The position numbers and the translations under genes are program-made. Shown piece after piece: positions 35,681-44,954 of a stretch of DNA of 64,000 nucleotides. The stretch covers positions 2,914,001-2,978,000 of the forward strand of contig NZ_JHZX01000001.1 in NCBI RefSeq assembly GCF_000688335.1. The letters are read 5' to 3'. This stretch comes from Sediminibacter sp. Hel_I_10. GTDB lineage: Bacteria; Bacteroidota; Bacteroidia; Flavobacteriales; Flavobacteriaceae. The notes beneath the pieces were generated by a model. The model did no database searches and was not told where the DNA came from. It saw only the letters and a program-made list of their open reading frames with translations. The first letter of the stretch is position 1; the number at the start of each line of letters is the position of its first letter.

Positions 35681-36328
35681 TCAATTTTCCTTTTTCCGAC
35701 TAATGGTTAATCCATCTCTTATGGGTAAAACAACCGTTTCAATTCTACTGTCATTTTTAAGTAGGCTGTTATAGTCTACCACAGCTTTCGTTGAGATGTC
35801 CTTTTCATCTAAAGGTTCAACGACTTTGCCATGCCAAAGCACATTATCTGATAAAATAATTCCTCCTGGATTTAATTTATCGATGATGAGATGAAAATAG
35901 TTGCTGTAATTGGGCTTATCGGCATCAATAAAAATAAGATCAAAGTTTTGTGTGAGTTGCGGAATCACATCTAAGGCACTGCCCAAGTGCTGATGTATTT
36001 GAGCACCATAAGCAGATTTGTCAAAGTATTTCCGTTGAAAATCAAAAAGCTCTTCATTGATGTCAATGGTGTGAATTTCACCATCTGGTTGCAATCCTTC
36101 AGCTAAACATAAGGTGGCGTAACCTGTAAAGGTGCCTATTTCTAAAATGGTCTTAGGCTTTATTAATTTTGAAATCATGCTCAAAACCCTACCTTGATAA
36201 GCACCGCTTAGCATGATGGGTTGAAGAATTTTCAAATGGGTTTCTCTTGTGAGCTGCTGTAATAAGTCTGGCTCATCTTGAGAATGGGAAACAATGTACT
36301 GGTCTAGTTGATCTGGTAAAAAATTCAT
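35681..36328 (-). CDS. Class I SAM-dependent O-methyltransferase
   Basis: This 215-residue protein belongs to the Methyltransf_3 group (catechol/caffeoyl-CoA O-methyltransferase type). LEIGTFTGYATLCLAEGL binds SAM, TIDINEE is the acidic residue after strand two, and IFIDADKPNY and LSDNVLWHGKVV form the metal/catechol site. It starts one base after the ACMSD gene on the same strand, so it is the last gene of the kynurenine operon and could act on a hydroxylated aromatic intermediate, but this is inference. Confidence 0.85.
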   Translation of the reverse strand: MNFLPDQLDQYIVSHSQDEPDLLQQLTRETHLKILQPIMLSGAYQGRVLSMISKLIKPKTILEIGTFTGYATLCLAEGLQPDGEIHTIDINEELFDFQRKYFDKSAYGAQIHQHLGSALDVIPQLTQNFDLIFIDADKPNYSNYFHLIIDKLNPGGIILSDNVLWHGKVVEPLDEKDISTKAVVDYNSLLKNDSRIETVVLPIRDGLTISRKKEN

Positions 36329-36329
36329 C

Positions 36330-37418
36330 TTAGTTTCCCAAAATTCTATTTACTAAAGATGTCTTGGCCTTTTCATCCTTACCGCAAAGCCACCTAATCA
36401 CGTTATCTTCCCAAATGGCATTCTTTTCGTCTTCAGTAATGATGTCACGTTCCATAGCCAAATCTAAAATTTTACCAGGATAAGAAGATTGCTTGATGCT
36501 TTCCATTTCCCCGAGAGGATAAGGATCGTCTAAGCCCATTAAGACTTGTTTAGAGCCTTGGTTTTTAATTAATAGCTGTAGACCTCCAGTATCGTGTACA
36601 AGCGTATCAAAAAAGATGTTAGGATGTCCTACCGCTTTTCTGGGGTGGCTTTTACCTTCAAACAAGTCTGGTCTACCATCAAATCCTTGAATTCGTCTGC
36701 CTAAGTTAATTTGTGCCAACTGTCCGCCGTGGGCAAAGCACGTACGCATGTTAGGATATTTATCTTGATACCCATTTAAAGTTAAGAAGTGATAGGCATC
36801 TGCACATTGTGCCAACATCCAAATTAAATGAAAACGCCAAGCAGTATTTTCTAATTTGATAAATTTCTCACCATCATAAGGATGAACTTCTACGGCAAGG
36901 TTATATTTATCGGCCAATTCAAATATAGGTTCGTTCTCTTCGTCAAAAATACAACGCCACGTTCCTATGGTATCCATATAATGGGTTGGTAAGCACAGCA
37001 ATTGAAGGCCTAATTCTTCAACACAGCGTTCTATTTCCCAACACGCACCTCTCACAAAGCCAGGATGTACCACAAAGCCACAAGTAAACTTACTCGGATT
37101 CTCACGCTGAATTTTAGCGTTAAAATCATTCTGAAATCGAAGCGCTTGTTTCATCTCTTCAACTCTCAGACCATTTCCGTAGAGTTGAGATAAATTTAAA
37201 ACTACGGCATGATCAAGATGAAAACGCTCCATCCAAGCTAATTTTTCATCTAAAAAGAAACTAGAATCGGTAATAGGACGATTCCAGTCTTTCTGTAGCA
37301 TGAATTTTCGGTCTTTATCTACCCAAAAAATGCCTTTGTCTTTCATAAACTGAGGAATTTCCTCAGGATAGGGAAGCAAATGGGAATGGCCGTTTATTCG
37401 TAGTTTTCGTTTTTCCAT
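36330..37418 (-). CDS. 2-amino-3-carboxymuconate-6-semialdehyde decarboxylase-like amidohydrolase
   Basis: This 362-residue enzyme has the ACMSD fold of the amidohydrolase superfamily. The metal ligands are H11 and H13 (GHSH), the histidine in VEVHP, the one in FAHGG, and the aspartate in GLDDPYPLGE. It would convert aminocarboxymuconate semialdehyde to aminomuconate semialdehyde and so divert flux from quinolinate. Its neighbours (dioxygenase before, ALDH further up) fit this exactly. It is 49 bases after the dioxygenase gene. Confidence 0.88.
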   Translation of the reverse strand: MEKRKLRINGHSHLLPYPEEIPQFMKDKGIFWVDKDRKFMLQKDWNRPITDSSFFLDEKLAWMERFHLDHAVVLNLSQLYGNGLRVEEMKQALRFQNDFNAKIQRENPSKFTCGFVVHPGFVRGACWEIERCVEELGLQLLCLPTHYMDTIGTWRCIFDEENEPIFELADKYNLAVEVHPYDGEKFIKLENTAWRFHLIWMLAQCADAYHFLTLNGYQDKYPNMRTCFAHGGQLAQINLGRRIQGFDGRPDLFEGKSHPRKAVGHPNIFFDTLVHDTGGLQLLIKNQGSKQVLMGLDDPYPLGEMESIKQSSYPGKILDLAMERDIITEDEKNAIWEDNVIRWLCGKDEKAKTSLVNRILGN

Positions 37419-37467
37419 GTGTGATGCTGTGTGTTCCTGTATGTTTCAGAAAAGCATTAATAATTTG

Positions 37468-38004
37468 CTATTGTTCTAGTTGTACTTTTTTTGGTGGTTG
37501 CATGACCTCTCCGCAATTAGGGCATTTGCGCTTGTCTTTGTCATTATAGTATTTGTCGAAAATTTTAGGCATATCGGTCTCTATGTTTTCAACAGTAAAA
37601 TCTTCCTCATACAATTTCGTAGTGCAATTTTCACAGAACCAAAGTAACGCGTCACGCATACCGCCTGGTCTCTTGTACTCGATAACTAAACCCACTGTAT
37701 TAGCGCCACGTTGTGGAGAATGTGGCACTTTTGGTGGCAGAAGATAGATGTCACCTTCTTTAATATGCACATCTTTTGGTGTGCCATTATCAATAATTTT
37801 TAGAACCATATCACCTTCAACTTGGTAGAAAAACTCAGGTGTTTCGTTGTAGTGATAGTCTTTTCGACTGTTAGGTCCGCCTACAACCATCACAATAAAG
37901 TCACCATCTTTCCAAACTACTTTATTGCCAACGGGTGGTTTTAAAAGGTGTCGGTTTTCTTCAATCCAAGCTTTAAAATTTATAGGAGATACTAAATTGC
38001 TCAT
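37468..38004 (-). CDS. nbaC: 3-hydroxyanthranilate 3,4-dioxygenase
   Basis: This ring-cleaving enzyme opens 3-hydroxyanthranilate to aminocarboxymuconate semialdehyde using Fe2+ and O2. The iron ligands are visible as H51, E57 and H95 in the cupin, and a rubredoxin-like second metal site follows with C124, C127, C161 and C164. Bacterial enzymes keep both sites. The ATG at 38004 (MSNLVSPINF) gives 178 residues, the normal size; an in-frame upstream ATG at 38052 is not needed. Confidence 0.95.
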   Translation of the reverse strand: MSNLVSPINFKAWIEENRHLLKPPVGNKVVWKDGDFIVMVVGGPNSRKDYHYNETPEFFYQVEGDMVLKIIDNGTPKDVHIKEGDIYLLPPKVPHSPQRGANTVGLVIEYKRPGGMRDALLWFCENCTTKLYEEDFTVENIETDMPKIFDKYYNDKDKRKCPNCGEVMQPPKKVQLEQ

Positions 38005-38111
38005 CGTGATTTGTGTTTTGAGTTTTACAGTAATTGCTGTACTAATATACAAAAAGCATACACTCCCAAAACATTCAGGACTCCTGAAAGCATTAGGGTG
38101 TTGCTTATTAA

Positions 38112-38894
38112 TTAAAGGCTTTTGGTACGGCCACCATCAACCGGTAAATTGATACCGCTAATATAGCCTGCTCTTGCACTTGCCAAAAAGGTAATAGCGT
38201 CTGCCAATTCCTCTGGTTCTGCAAAGCGTTTGGCAGGAACGGCATTCTTCATACCTTCTGCGGCTTCATCTACTGATGTTCCTGTTTTTGCCGATTTATT
38301 CTTTATAATCTCTGTTAAGCGTTCTGTGCCAGTTGCTCCAGGAAGAACGTTGTTTACGGTAATCCCAAATTGACCAAGCTCATTGGCTAAGGTCTTGCTC
38401 CAATTGGCAACTGCACCTCTAATGGTATTGCTTACTCCTAAACCATCTAGTGGTTGTTTTACCGAGGTGGAAATAACGTTTACAATACGTCCATAGTTTT
38501 CCGATTTCATAAAAGGGACAAGCGCCTGAACCAAAACGTGGTTGCATTTTAAATGCTGTGTGAAGGCACTTTCAAATTCGGAAATTTCCGCAGAAAAAAC
38601 TGGTCCGCCTGCTGGTCCGCCAGTATTATTGACCAAGATGTGGAAGCCATGGTTTGTATTGACATAAGCCTCTACTTTGTCCTTTAATTCCATAGGGTTT
38701 GAGAAATCGGCAACAATATAATCATGATCTCTATGTTGAGGTAGTTCTGCAAGTGTTGCCTTTAACTTATCTTCATTTCTGGCAATTAAGGTTATTTGTG
38801 CGCCTTCTGCCGCTAGAGCCATTGCTGTAGCTTTACCAATACCTGCGGTGCTTCCGCAGACGAGAGCGTATCTATTATTGAGTTCTAAATTCAT
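38112..38894 (-). CDS. SDR-fold protein lacking the catalytic Tyr/Lys
   Basis: This 260-residue protein has the SDR nucleotide-binding motif (CGSTAGIGKA, near residues 13-22) and the NNTGG strand. The active-site serine region ISTSVKQP is present, but the usual YxxxK is replaced: S155 and R159 stand in its place within VSNTIRGAV. A known subgroup of SDR proteins has this change. It lies between the ALDH and dioxygenase genes in the kynurenine operon, so it probably acts on a pathway intermediate or has a structural role. No reaction is assigned. Confidence 0.8.
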   Translation of the reverse strand: MNLELNNRYALVCGSTAGIGKATAMALAAEGAQITLIARNEDKLKATLAELPQHRDHDYIVADFSNPMELKDKVEAYVNTNHGFHILVNNTGGPAGGPVFSAEISEFESAFTQHLKCNHVLVQALVPFMKSENYGRIVNVISTSVKQPLDGLGVSNTIRGAVANWSKTLANELGQFGITVNNVLPGATGTERLTEIIKNKSAKTGTSVDEAAEGMKNAVPAKRFAEPEELADAITFLASARAGYISGINLPVDGGRTKSL

Positions 38895-38994
38895 ATTTTT
38901 TTTGCCGAAGCAATTGTATTTAAATTTATAATTAAAGAATGCTGTTTAGTTGCATTAACGTTGTCTTATTCAACATCATTTGACAGAAACTAGA

Positions 38995-40434
38995 CTAATA
39001 TTTTATACAGACATTTTTTGCCTCTGTAAAAAAGCGTAGGGCTTCAAAACCACCTTCACGCCCAACACCTGAAGCTTTTACGCCGCCAAAGGGTGTGCGC
39101 AAATCGCGCATCATCCAGGTGTTTACCCAAACAATGCCGGCTTGTAATTGATTGCTCATTCGCATGGTTCGTTTTAAATCATTGGTCCATAGTGTTGCCG
39201 AAAGCCCGTATTTTACTTTGTTTGCCATATCCAATACCTGGTCTTCAGTTTGAAATGGCATGAGTGTTACTACGGGACCAAAAATTTCCTCTTGGTTTAC
39301 TCTGCACTCATCACTTTTGACTTCAATAACTGTTGGCTCCAAATAATAGCCGTTCTCATAACCTTTTAGTTGCACTTGATGGCCACCACAAAGTATGGAT
39401 CCGCCTTCTTCTTTGGCAATCTCAATGTACTTCTTTACTTTTTTTAAATGCGGTTTTGAAACCAATGCACCTATGTTTGTACTTTGATGTGATGGATGCC
39501 CAACTTTTAGAGCTTTTACTTTATGAACGAAGTCTGTTTTAAACCTTTCATAAATTGAGTTCTCAACAAAAATGCGACTTCCGCAGAGGCAAATTTGACC
39601 TTGATTGGCAAAAGAGGAGCGTACGGTTGTGTCAAGCATATCGTCATAATCACAATCTGCAAAAATGATGTTTGGGTTTTTTCCGCCTAACTCTAAAGAC
39701 AGTTTTTTAAACATTGGGGCGGCTACTCTTGCAATATGTGCACCTGTAGAAGTGCCTCCGGTAAAGCTTATGGCTTTAATGCTTGGGTGTTCAATAATGG
39801 CTTGGCCAGTGGATGTTCCTAAACCATGTACGATATTTAGAACCCCTTTAGGTAAACCAGCATCATTACAAATCTCTCCCAACAAATACGCCGTCATTGG
39901 CGTAATTTCGCTAGGTTTTGCTACTACACAATTTCCTGCTGCTAGTGCTGGAGCGATCTTCCAAGTAAAGAGATAGAGTGGGAGGTTCCACGGTGAAATA
40001 CAACCAACGACGCCAATAGGCTGGCGTAAGGTATAATTTATGGCATCTTGACCAACACTGTCATGGCTTTCACTAGAGAACTGGGTGATGGCATTTCCGA
40101 AGAAACGAAAGTTACTGGCAGCTCTAGGAATATCGACGGTTTTTGCCAATGAAACCGGCTTTCCATTGTCTTTACTTTCAGCTTCTGCAAAACGTTGCAG
40201 ATTGGCTTCTAATGCTTCGGAAATTTTAATAAGAATTCTACTTCTTTCTTCCAATGTTGTTTTTGACCAAGAAGGAAAAGCAGAGGCTGCGGCCTGATAA
40301 GCGCTCTCAACATCAAGCTTTGACGAGTTTGGTATTTGACCATACACCTCACCATTTGAAGGATTAAAATTATCTAACCATTGGTTGTCAATAGGATTTT
40401 GAAAACTTCCGTTTATATAATTTTTGATGTTCAT
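38995..40434 (-). CDS. Aldehyde dehydrogenase, 2-aminomuconate-6-semialdehyde type
   Basis: This 479-residue NAD-dependent aldehyde dehydrogenase has the base Glu in LELGGKNPNI, the catalytic cysteine in NQGQICLCGSRIF, and VGCISPWNLPLYLF in the cofactor fold. By its place in the operon, between the aminomuconate deaminase and the decarboxylase, it is the enzyme that oxidises aminomuconate semialdehyde to aminomuconate. The start at 40434 (MNIKNYING) is preferred; one base separates it from the stop of the unknown gene before it. Confidence 0.88.
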   Translation of the reverse strand: MNIKNYINGSFQNPIDNQWLDNFNPSNGEVYGQIPNSSKLDVESAYQAAASAFPSWSKTTLEERSRILIKISEALEANLQRFAEAESKDNGKPVSLAKTVDIPRAASNFRFFGNAITQFSSESHDSVGQDAINYTLRQPIGVVGCISPWNLPLYLFTWKIAPALAAGNCVVAKPSEITPMTAYLLGEICNDAGLPKGVLNIVHGLGTSTGQAIIEHPSIKAISFTGGTSTGAHIARVAAPMFKKLSLELGGKNPNIIFADCDYDDMLDTTVRSSFANQGQICLCGSRIFVENSIYERFKTDFVHKVKALKVGHPSHQSTNIGALVSKPHLKKVKKYIEIAKEEGGSILCGGHQVQLKGYENGYYLEPTVIEVKSDECRVNQEEIFGPVVTLMPFQTEDQVLDMANKVKYGLSATLWTNDLKRTMRMSNQLQAGIVWVNTWMMRDLRTPFGGVKASGVGREGGFEALRFFTEAKNVCIKY

Positions 40435-40435
40435 A

Positions 40436-41071
40436 TTATAGGCTCTCACACATGTAAATTAATAGAATACCGTCATAAAGCAATCGTTTTTTCTTAGCCT
40501 CTAGGTAGCTATTAAACTCACCTTTATTGTTGTCCATATCTTTGCTGTCGGTCATCAATTTTTCGGTAAACTCTTTTTTGTTTCTATCTAAATCTGCTCT
40601 TTTTTTCCAGCTTAACAACACATATTGGCAATTTGTAGAGACCTTTTGATTACTGATAAACTTACACTCAGGATTGCCTGGTTTGATGATATTAAATGCT
40701 TCTGGTGACAATTCAAGAAGTCGATCACTAGTATTAAACTCTAGAAAGTCAATGATGGTAATCTTTTTAATTTCATCAAGATTCACCGTTTTGATGTATG
40801 CTTTTGAGGTCGCATCTTTAGTGACGTCACCTATTCTTATCGGCATGATGAATTCAAAAATGGTGACTTGGTCTTTTTTTAAAAAGGATTTGAACGCATC
40901 GTCTTGGTGATAGAATTTATTGAAATTATCATAACTATTATGATATAAGTACCCTTGTATGGTGTCACCGGCATTAGAGATGAGCCTCAAATTAAAGCGG
41001 TACGAATTTCCTGCGTCACCAAAGGATAATTTAAAGACGAGTAATAGAATTACTAATGGAAAATATTTCAT
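40436..41071 (-). CDS. Unknown exported protein inside the kynurenine operon
   Basis: This 211-residue protein is not recognised. It has a signal peptide ([18 protein letters not shown]) and a beta-rich body ([39 protein letters not shown]), and its C-terminal third is charged and helical. The start overlaps the stop of the deaminase gene by four bases, and its own stop is one base before the ALDH start, so it is firmly built into the operon. A periplasmic or secreted protein among cytosolic catabolic enzymes is unusual. It may bind or take up an aromatic compound, but there is no motif to support that. Confidence 0.8.
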   Translation of the reverse strand: MKYFPLVILLLVFKLSFGDAGNSYRFNLRLISNAGDTIQGYLYHNSYDNFNKFYHQDDAFKSFLKKDQVTIFEFIMPIRIGDVTKDATSKAYIKTVNLDEIKKITIIDFLEFNTSDRLLELSPEAFNIIKPGNPECKFISNQKVSTNCQYVLLSWKKRADLDRNKKEFTEKLMTDSKDMDNNKGEFNSYLEAKKKRLLYDGILLIYMCESL

Positions 41072-41505
41072 TGCTCTTTTTTATAAGCCATTACTTTGAT
41101 CTCAACCACTAAATCTGGATGGGGCAATTGATGCACAGCAACCGTGGTTCGGGTTGGGCCTGTTTCTTTTTCAAAAAATTCGGCATAAGCTTTATTGTAG
41201 CCTGCAAAATCGTTCATGTTTACTAGAAATGAAGTGACATCAACTACGTCCTTTAGGCTTGCTCCAACAGTATTGAGGTTTTTATCAATATTTTTAAGGA
41301 CTTCACGGGTTTGAACTTCTGCATTTAAGCGCTTTGTACCCATGTCATCAATAATATCTACTCCCGCAATGGAATTATCGGGTAAGCGAGAACTCGTTCC
41401 TGAAACAAAAATAAAGTCACCAATACGCTTTACGTGAGGGTAAGCGCCTCTAGGAGAAACATTAGTTCCCTTTGTTTCAGAATTATGGGTTGTATCTGTA
41501 TTCAT
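41068..41505 (-). CDS. RidA-family protein, probable 2-aminomuconate deaminase
   Basis: This 145-residue protein of the YjgF/RidA family has the typical blocks [36 protein letters not shown] and [22 protein letters not shown] (the arginine in GPTRTTVAV is the conserved one). In kynurenine clusters the RidA-like enzyme deaminates aminomuconate to oxalocrotonate. The start at 41505 is preferred over 41553. The gene lies 120 bases after kmo, with a run of 14 Ts between them. Confidence 0.85.
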   Translation of the reverse strand: MNTDTTHNSETKGTNVSPRGAYPHVKRIGDFIFVSGTSSRLPDNSIAGVDIIDDMGTKRLNAEVQTREVLKNIDKNLNTVGASLKDVVDVTSFLVNMNDFAGYNKAYAEFFEKETGPTRTTVAVHQLPHPDLVVEIKVMAYKKEQ

Positions 41506-41625
41506 AACTTTCACCCTATTATTACGCTTCCAGAAGGGAAGCGGTTCTTGCATGGGTTGGCAAGAATTTTATTAAAATGCATTACAATCTTTTTTTTTTT
41601 TTTACAGCCAGTTGCGTATGGTTGA

Positions 41626-43020
41626 TTAGGCTAATCCAGCAATTTTATCATCCTCTAGAATCGCTGTAGTTTCTAATTGTACTTTTTCTAATATGATTTT
41701 CAAATCATCATCAGGTTTGATATCGCCGTCTGATAACATATTTAAAATTGCCTTATCCTGAGCGCGACCTTTAAGCATGGCTTCTCTATACCCAATATCT
41801 TCATTAAAGGTAACTAAGGAATATTTAGAAGAATACGCTTTCGGAAAGGTTTTCTCTAAAGCCATTTCTATTTTTCTTTTTTCTTGAAAGATAGGATTTG
41901 CTACATGATCTTTCATCTCGTAAAAATTATCAATGGCTAAATCTGCAATAGCATCCGTATCTTTTTTACGTCGCTTTTCATAGGTTTCAAAAACAGATTC
42001 CCAACTTTCTAAATTGAGGTCTAATACCTGATCAAATTCTACAACGTCCTCAAAAGAAGCATTCATACCTTGACCATAAAAAGGGACAATGGCATGTGCC
42101 GAATCTCCCATTAGTAAGGTATTGCCTTTATAATGCCAAGGGGAGCATTTTACGGTACCCAAAGGCGCTGTTGGGTTTTCGAAGAAATCTTCAACAAGGT
42201 TAGGCATGAGCGTTAAAGCATCTGGAAATTCTTTTTTAAAGAATGCCGTGACCATTTCTGGTGTGGTGAGGTTATTAAAGTTGTACTCACCTTCATTATA
42301 GCTTAAAAAGAGCGTTACCGTAAAACTTCCATCAAGATTTGGTAAAGCAATGACCATAAAGTCACCTCTAGGCCAAATGTGTAATGCGTTTTTATAGGTT
42401 TTATAGTCTCCATTTTCCGAAGGAAGTATAGAGAGCTCTTTATAACCATGCGTAAGATAATCTTGTGAAAAACTAAAAAGGAATTTTTTAGCGAGGTAGT
42501 AGCTTTTTCTCAAAGCAGAACCCGCACCATCTGTAGCGATGATACAATCAGCATCTTCTACAAATTCTTCTTTACTCGTGTAATCTTGAAAGAGTGCCGT
42601 TGTTTTTTCGAAGTCAACCGATTTGCATTTTTTATTGAAATGAATGGTGACATTTTCATGTTTTTCGGCTTCGTTTAACAATAGAGCATTTAATTCTCCT
42701 CTAGAAATGGAATTAATGTATTCATAATCGCGACCGCTATAGTTAGATAAAAATGTATTTCCTTCTCTATCATGCAGCATTCTCCCGTTCATGGGAATAC
42801 ATAGGGCCTTAACTTGATCTTCTAAGCCTACTAACTTCATGGCTTTATTCCCTCTATCTGAAAAAGAAAGGTTGATAGAGCGCCCGGCAGAAATATCTGT
42901 CTTACGCAAATCTGGTCGCATTTCATAGACGGTAACATGGTAACCACGTTGGCCTAGACGCAATGCAAGAAGGCTTCCGCAGAGACCTGCGCCAATAATG
43001 AGTATGTTTTGTTGTTTCAT
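41626..43020 (-). CDS. kmo: Kynurenine 3-monooxygenase
   Basis: This FAD-dependent hydroxylase turns kynurenine into 3-hydroxykynurenine with NADPH and O2. The N-terminus is the FAD fold (LIIGAGLCGSLLALRLGQRG), DLRKTDISAGRSINLSFSDRG is a KMO signature, and GDSAHAIVPFYGQGMNASFED is the second FAD motif. The 464 residues match the family. It lies 61 bases after kynU. The bacterial form has no obvious C-terminal membrane anchor here. Confidence 0.95.
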   Translation of the reverse strand: MKQQNILIIGAGLCGSLLALRLGQRGYHVTVYEMRPDLRKTDISAGRSINLSFSDRGNKAMKLVGLEDQVKALCIPMNGRMLHDREGNTFLSNYSGRDYEYINSISRGELNALLLNEAEKHENVTIHFNKKCKSVDFEKTTALFQDYTSKEEFVEDADCIIATDGAGSALRKSYYLAKKFLFSFSQDYLTHGYKELSILPSENGDYKTYKNALHIWPRGDFMVIALPNLDGSFTVTLFLSYNEGEYNFNNLTTPEMVTAFFKKEFPDALTLMPNLVEDFFENPTAPLGTVKCSPWHYKGNTLLMGDSAHAIVPFYGQGMNASFEDVVEFDQVLDLNLESWESVFETYEKRRKKDTDAIADLAIDNFYEMKDHVANPIFQEKRKIEMALEKTFPKAYSSKYSLVTFNEDIGYREAMLKGRAQDKAILNMLSDGDIKPDDDLKIILEKVQLETTAILEDDKIAGLA

Positions 43021-43081
43021 ATAATGTTGGTCTAATCAGTCAAAATGAGATTTAAAGCTCTTTCAACTTACTCCAAATATT

Positions 43082-44350
43082 TTAATTTAAAATCGTCTTT
43101 AATCGTGCTACTAATTTATAAACATCCTCAAAAGAGTTGTACAGAGGGATTGGCGCACACCTAATCACGTCTGGTTCTCTCCAATCTGTAATGACACCAG
43201 CATCCATTAATTTTTGATGAAGACTTTTATCGGCATTCTTGACTTGAATGGATAATTGGCATCCACGCTCATCGGGATGAGATGGTGTAATGATGTTAAT
43301 GTCAGGATTGTTGAGGTCTTGTATTAGAAACTCAAAATACCCTGTCAATGCTTTCGATTTTTTACAGAGGTTATCAAAACCAGCCTCTTCAAAAACATCT
43401 AAAGAAGCACGAATAGCAGCCATTGATAAAATGGGAGGGTTGCTCAGCTGCCAGCCTTCTGCACCAGGGAGTTGGTCAAATTCATCTCGCATTCTAAAAC
43501 GGGTTTCTTTGTTGTGAGACCACCATCCTGTAAAGCGGTTAAGATCTTTTTTGTGAGCATGTCGCTCGTGCACGAAAGCACCTGAAAGGCTTCCAGGTCC
43601 TGAGTTTAAATACTTGTAAGTACACCACACTGCAAAATCTGCTCCAGATTCATGAAGGTTGAGTTGTACATTACCCGCACCGTGCGCACAATCGAAACCT
43701 ACCAAGCAGCCATGTTGTCTCCCTAATTCTGTAATGCGTTTGAGGTCAAAAAACTGTCCAGTATAATAATTAACGCCACCAATCATAATGAGAGCAATGG
43801 TATCCCCTTGTTCTTTTAATATGGTCTCTAGATCATCATAATTGGCTAAAACTTCATGCGCTCTAGATTTCCATAAAACGAGTCCATCTTTTTGATCAAA
43901 ACCATGATGACGCAATTGCGACTCCATAGCATATTTATCACTGGGGAAGGCATCGGCTTCTATTAAAATTTTATAGCGTTTGGACGTGGGTTTGTAAAAA
44001 CTCACCATCATGAGGTGTAAGTTGACCGTAAGAGAGTTCATCACTACAACTTCTATAGGTTTTGCACCAACAATATTGGCCATGGTCTCTGTTAGATACT
44101 CATGGTAATGCAACCACGGGTTTTTAGCTTCGGTATGGCCTTCAACGCCTAGTTTTGCCCAATCATCTAGCTCTTGGTTTACATAGGCTTTACTTATTTT
44201 AGGTTGTAGGCCTAAGGAGTTCCCCGTCATGTAAATGAGATCATTTCCTTGGTGATCCTTCGGAATATGAAACTGGCTTCTAAAGCCGGCGAGTTGGTCG
44301 TTTTGGTCTTGCTTTTTAGCAAAATCGAGACCCAGTTGATAGTTGGTCAA
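43082..44350 (-). CDS. kynU: Kynureninase
   Basis: This PLP enzyme cleaves 3-hydroxykynurenine to 3-hydroxyanthranilate and alanine. The 422 residues have NSLGLQPK near the N-terminus, FDCAHGAGNVQL (cofactor aspartate), WCTYKYLNSGPGSLSG with the Schiff-base lysine, and SNPPIL, all kynureninase features. Translation begins at a TTG at 44350, the first start after the promoter box at 44376-44383. It is the first gene of the operon. Confidence 0.95.
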   Translation of the reverse strand: MTNYQLGLDFAKKQDQNDQLAGFRSQFHIPKDHQGNDLIYMTGNSLGLQPKISKAYVNQELDDWAKLGVEGHTEAKNPWLHYHEYLTETMANIVGAKPIEVVVMNSLTVNLHLMMVSFYKPTSKRYKILIEADAFPSDKYAMESQLRHHGFDQKDGLVLWKSRAHEVLANYDDLETILKEQGDTIALIMIGGVNYYTGQFFDLKRITELGRQHGCLVGFDCAHGAGNVQLNLHESGADFAVWCTYKYLNSGPGSLSGAFVHERHAHKKDLNRFTGWWSHNKETRFRMRDEFDQLPGAEGWQLSNPPILSMAAIRASLDVFEEAGFDNLCKKSKALTGYFEFLIQDLNNPDINIITPSHPDERGCQLSIQVKNADKSLHQKLMDAGVITDWREPDVIRCAPIPLYNSFEDVYKLVARLKTILN

Positions 44351-44375
44351 GGTGTTTTTGTTTTTGGTATCCCAA

Positions 44376-44383
44376 CAAAAATA
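44376..44383 (-). promoter_or_regulatory. Promoter -7 box of the kynurenine operon
   Basis: TATTTTTG on the minus strand, 25 bases before the kynU TTG. No other clear box lies within the operon. Confidence 0.55.
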
Positions 44384-44518
44384 GGAATAATTATGCTAGA
44401 ACGGAAGGGTATGATAGGGGTTTATTCCAAAGAAAACGGACGAATCTTGCAATGGTTTTTTTTATATCTTTAAAGCAGTAGCTATGAATTAAAAGAGCCT
44501 AAGCCGGCAAATAGACCT

Positions 44519-44935
44519 ATGGAAAAAACAAAAGAGTATAGCAATGGTGAAATGACGATTATTTGGAAGCCAGAGACCTGCATCCATTCTGGTATTTGCG
44601 TTAAAGGTCTTGGTGAAGTTTTTCAGCCCAAGGAAAAACCTTGGATTAAAATTGAAGCAGCTAGCACAGACCAATTGATAAAGCAGGTCAAAGCTTGTCC
44701 TTCTGGAGCGCTAAGTTATTATATGAATGATGAAAAATCAAACAAACAAACTCCTGTAGAAACTAAAATTGAAGTCCAGAAAAATGGGCCCTTATTAGTT
44801 CACGGAACGGTGCATTTAACTCATGGCAACAAACAAGAAGTCAAAAACCAAACTACGGCTTTTTGTAGGTGCGGTGCGTCTAGCAAAAAGCCCTTTTGCG
44901 ATGGCACGCACGTAAGAAGTGGTTTTGAAGGATAG
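44519..44935 (+). CDS. Fe-S protein: YjdI-like domain fused to CDGSH domain
   Basis: This 138-residue protein combines two iron-sulfur domains. The first (residues about 9-70) is the YjdI/Fer4_19 type with cysteines C21, C27 and C60. The second is a CDGSH-type 2Fe-2S domain with ligands C116, C118, C127 and H131 (FCRCGASSKKPFCDGTH). It is cytosolic. It is divergent from kynU, so it shares the 168-base region between them. Its role is unknown; CDGSH proteins can transfer electrons or clusters. Confidence 0.88.
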   Translation: MEKTKEYSNGEMTIIWKPETCIHSGICVKGLGEVFQPKEKPWIKIEAASTDQLIKQVKACPSGALSYYMNDEKSNKQTPVETKIEVQKNGPLLVHGTVHLTHGNKQEVKNQTTAFCRCGASSKKPFCDGTHVRSGFEG

Positions 44936-44954
44936 TTTAAGAGGAATTAAAGAA

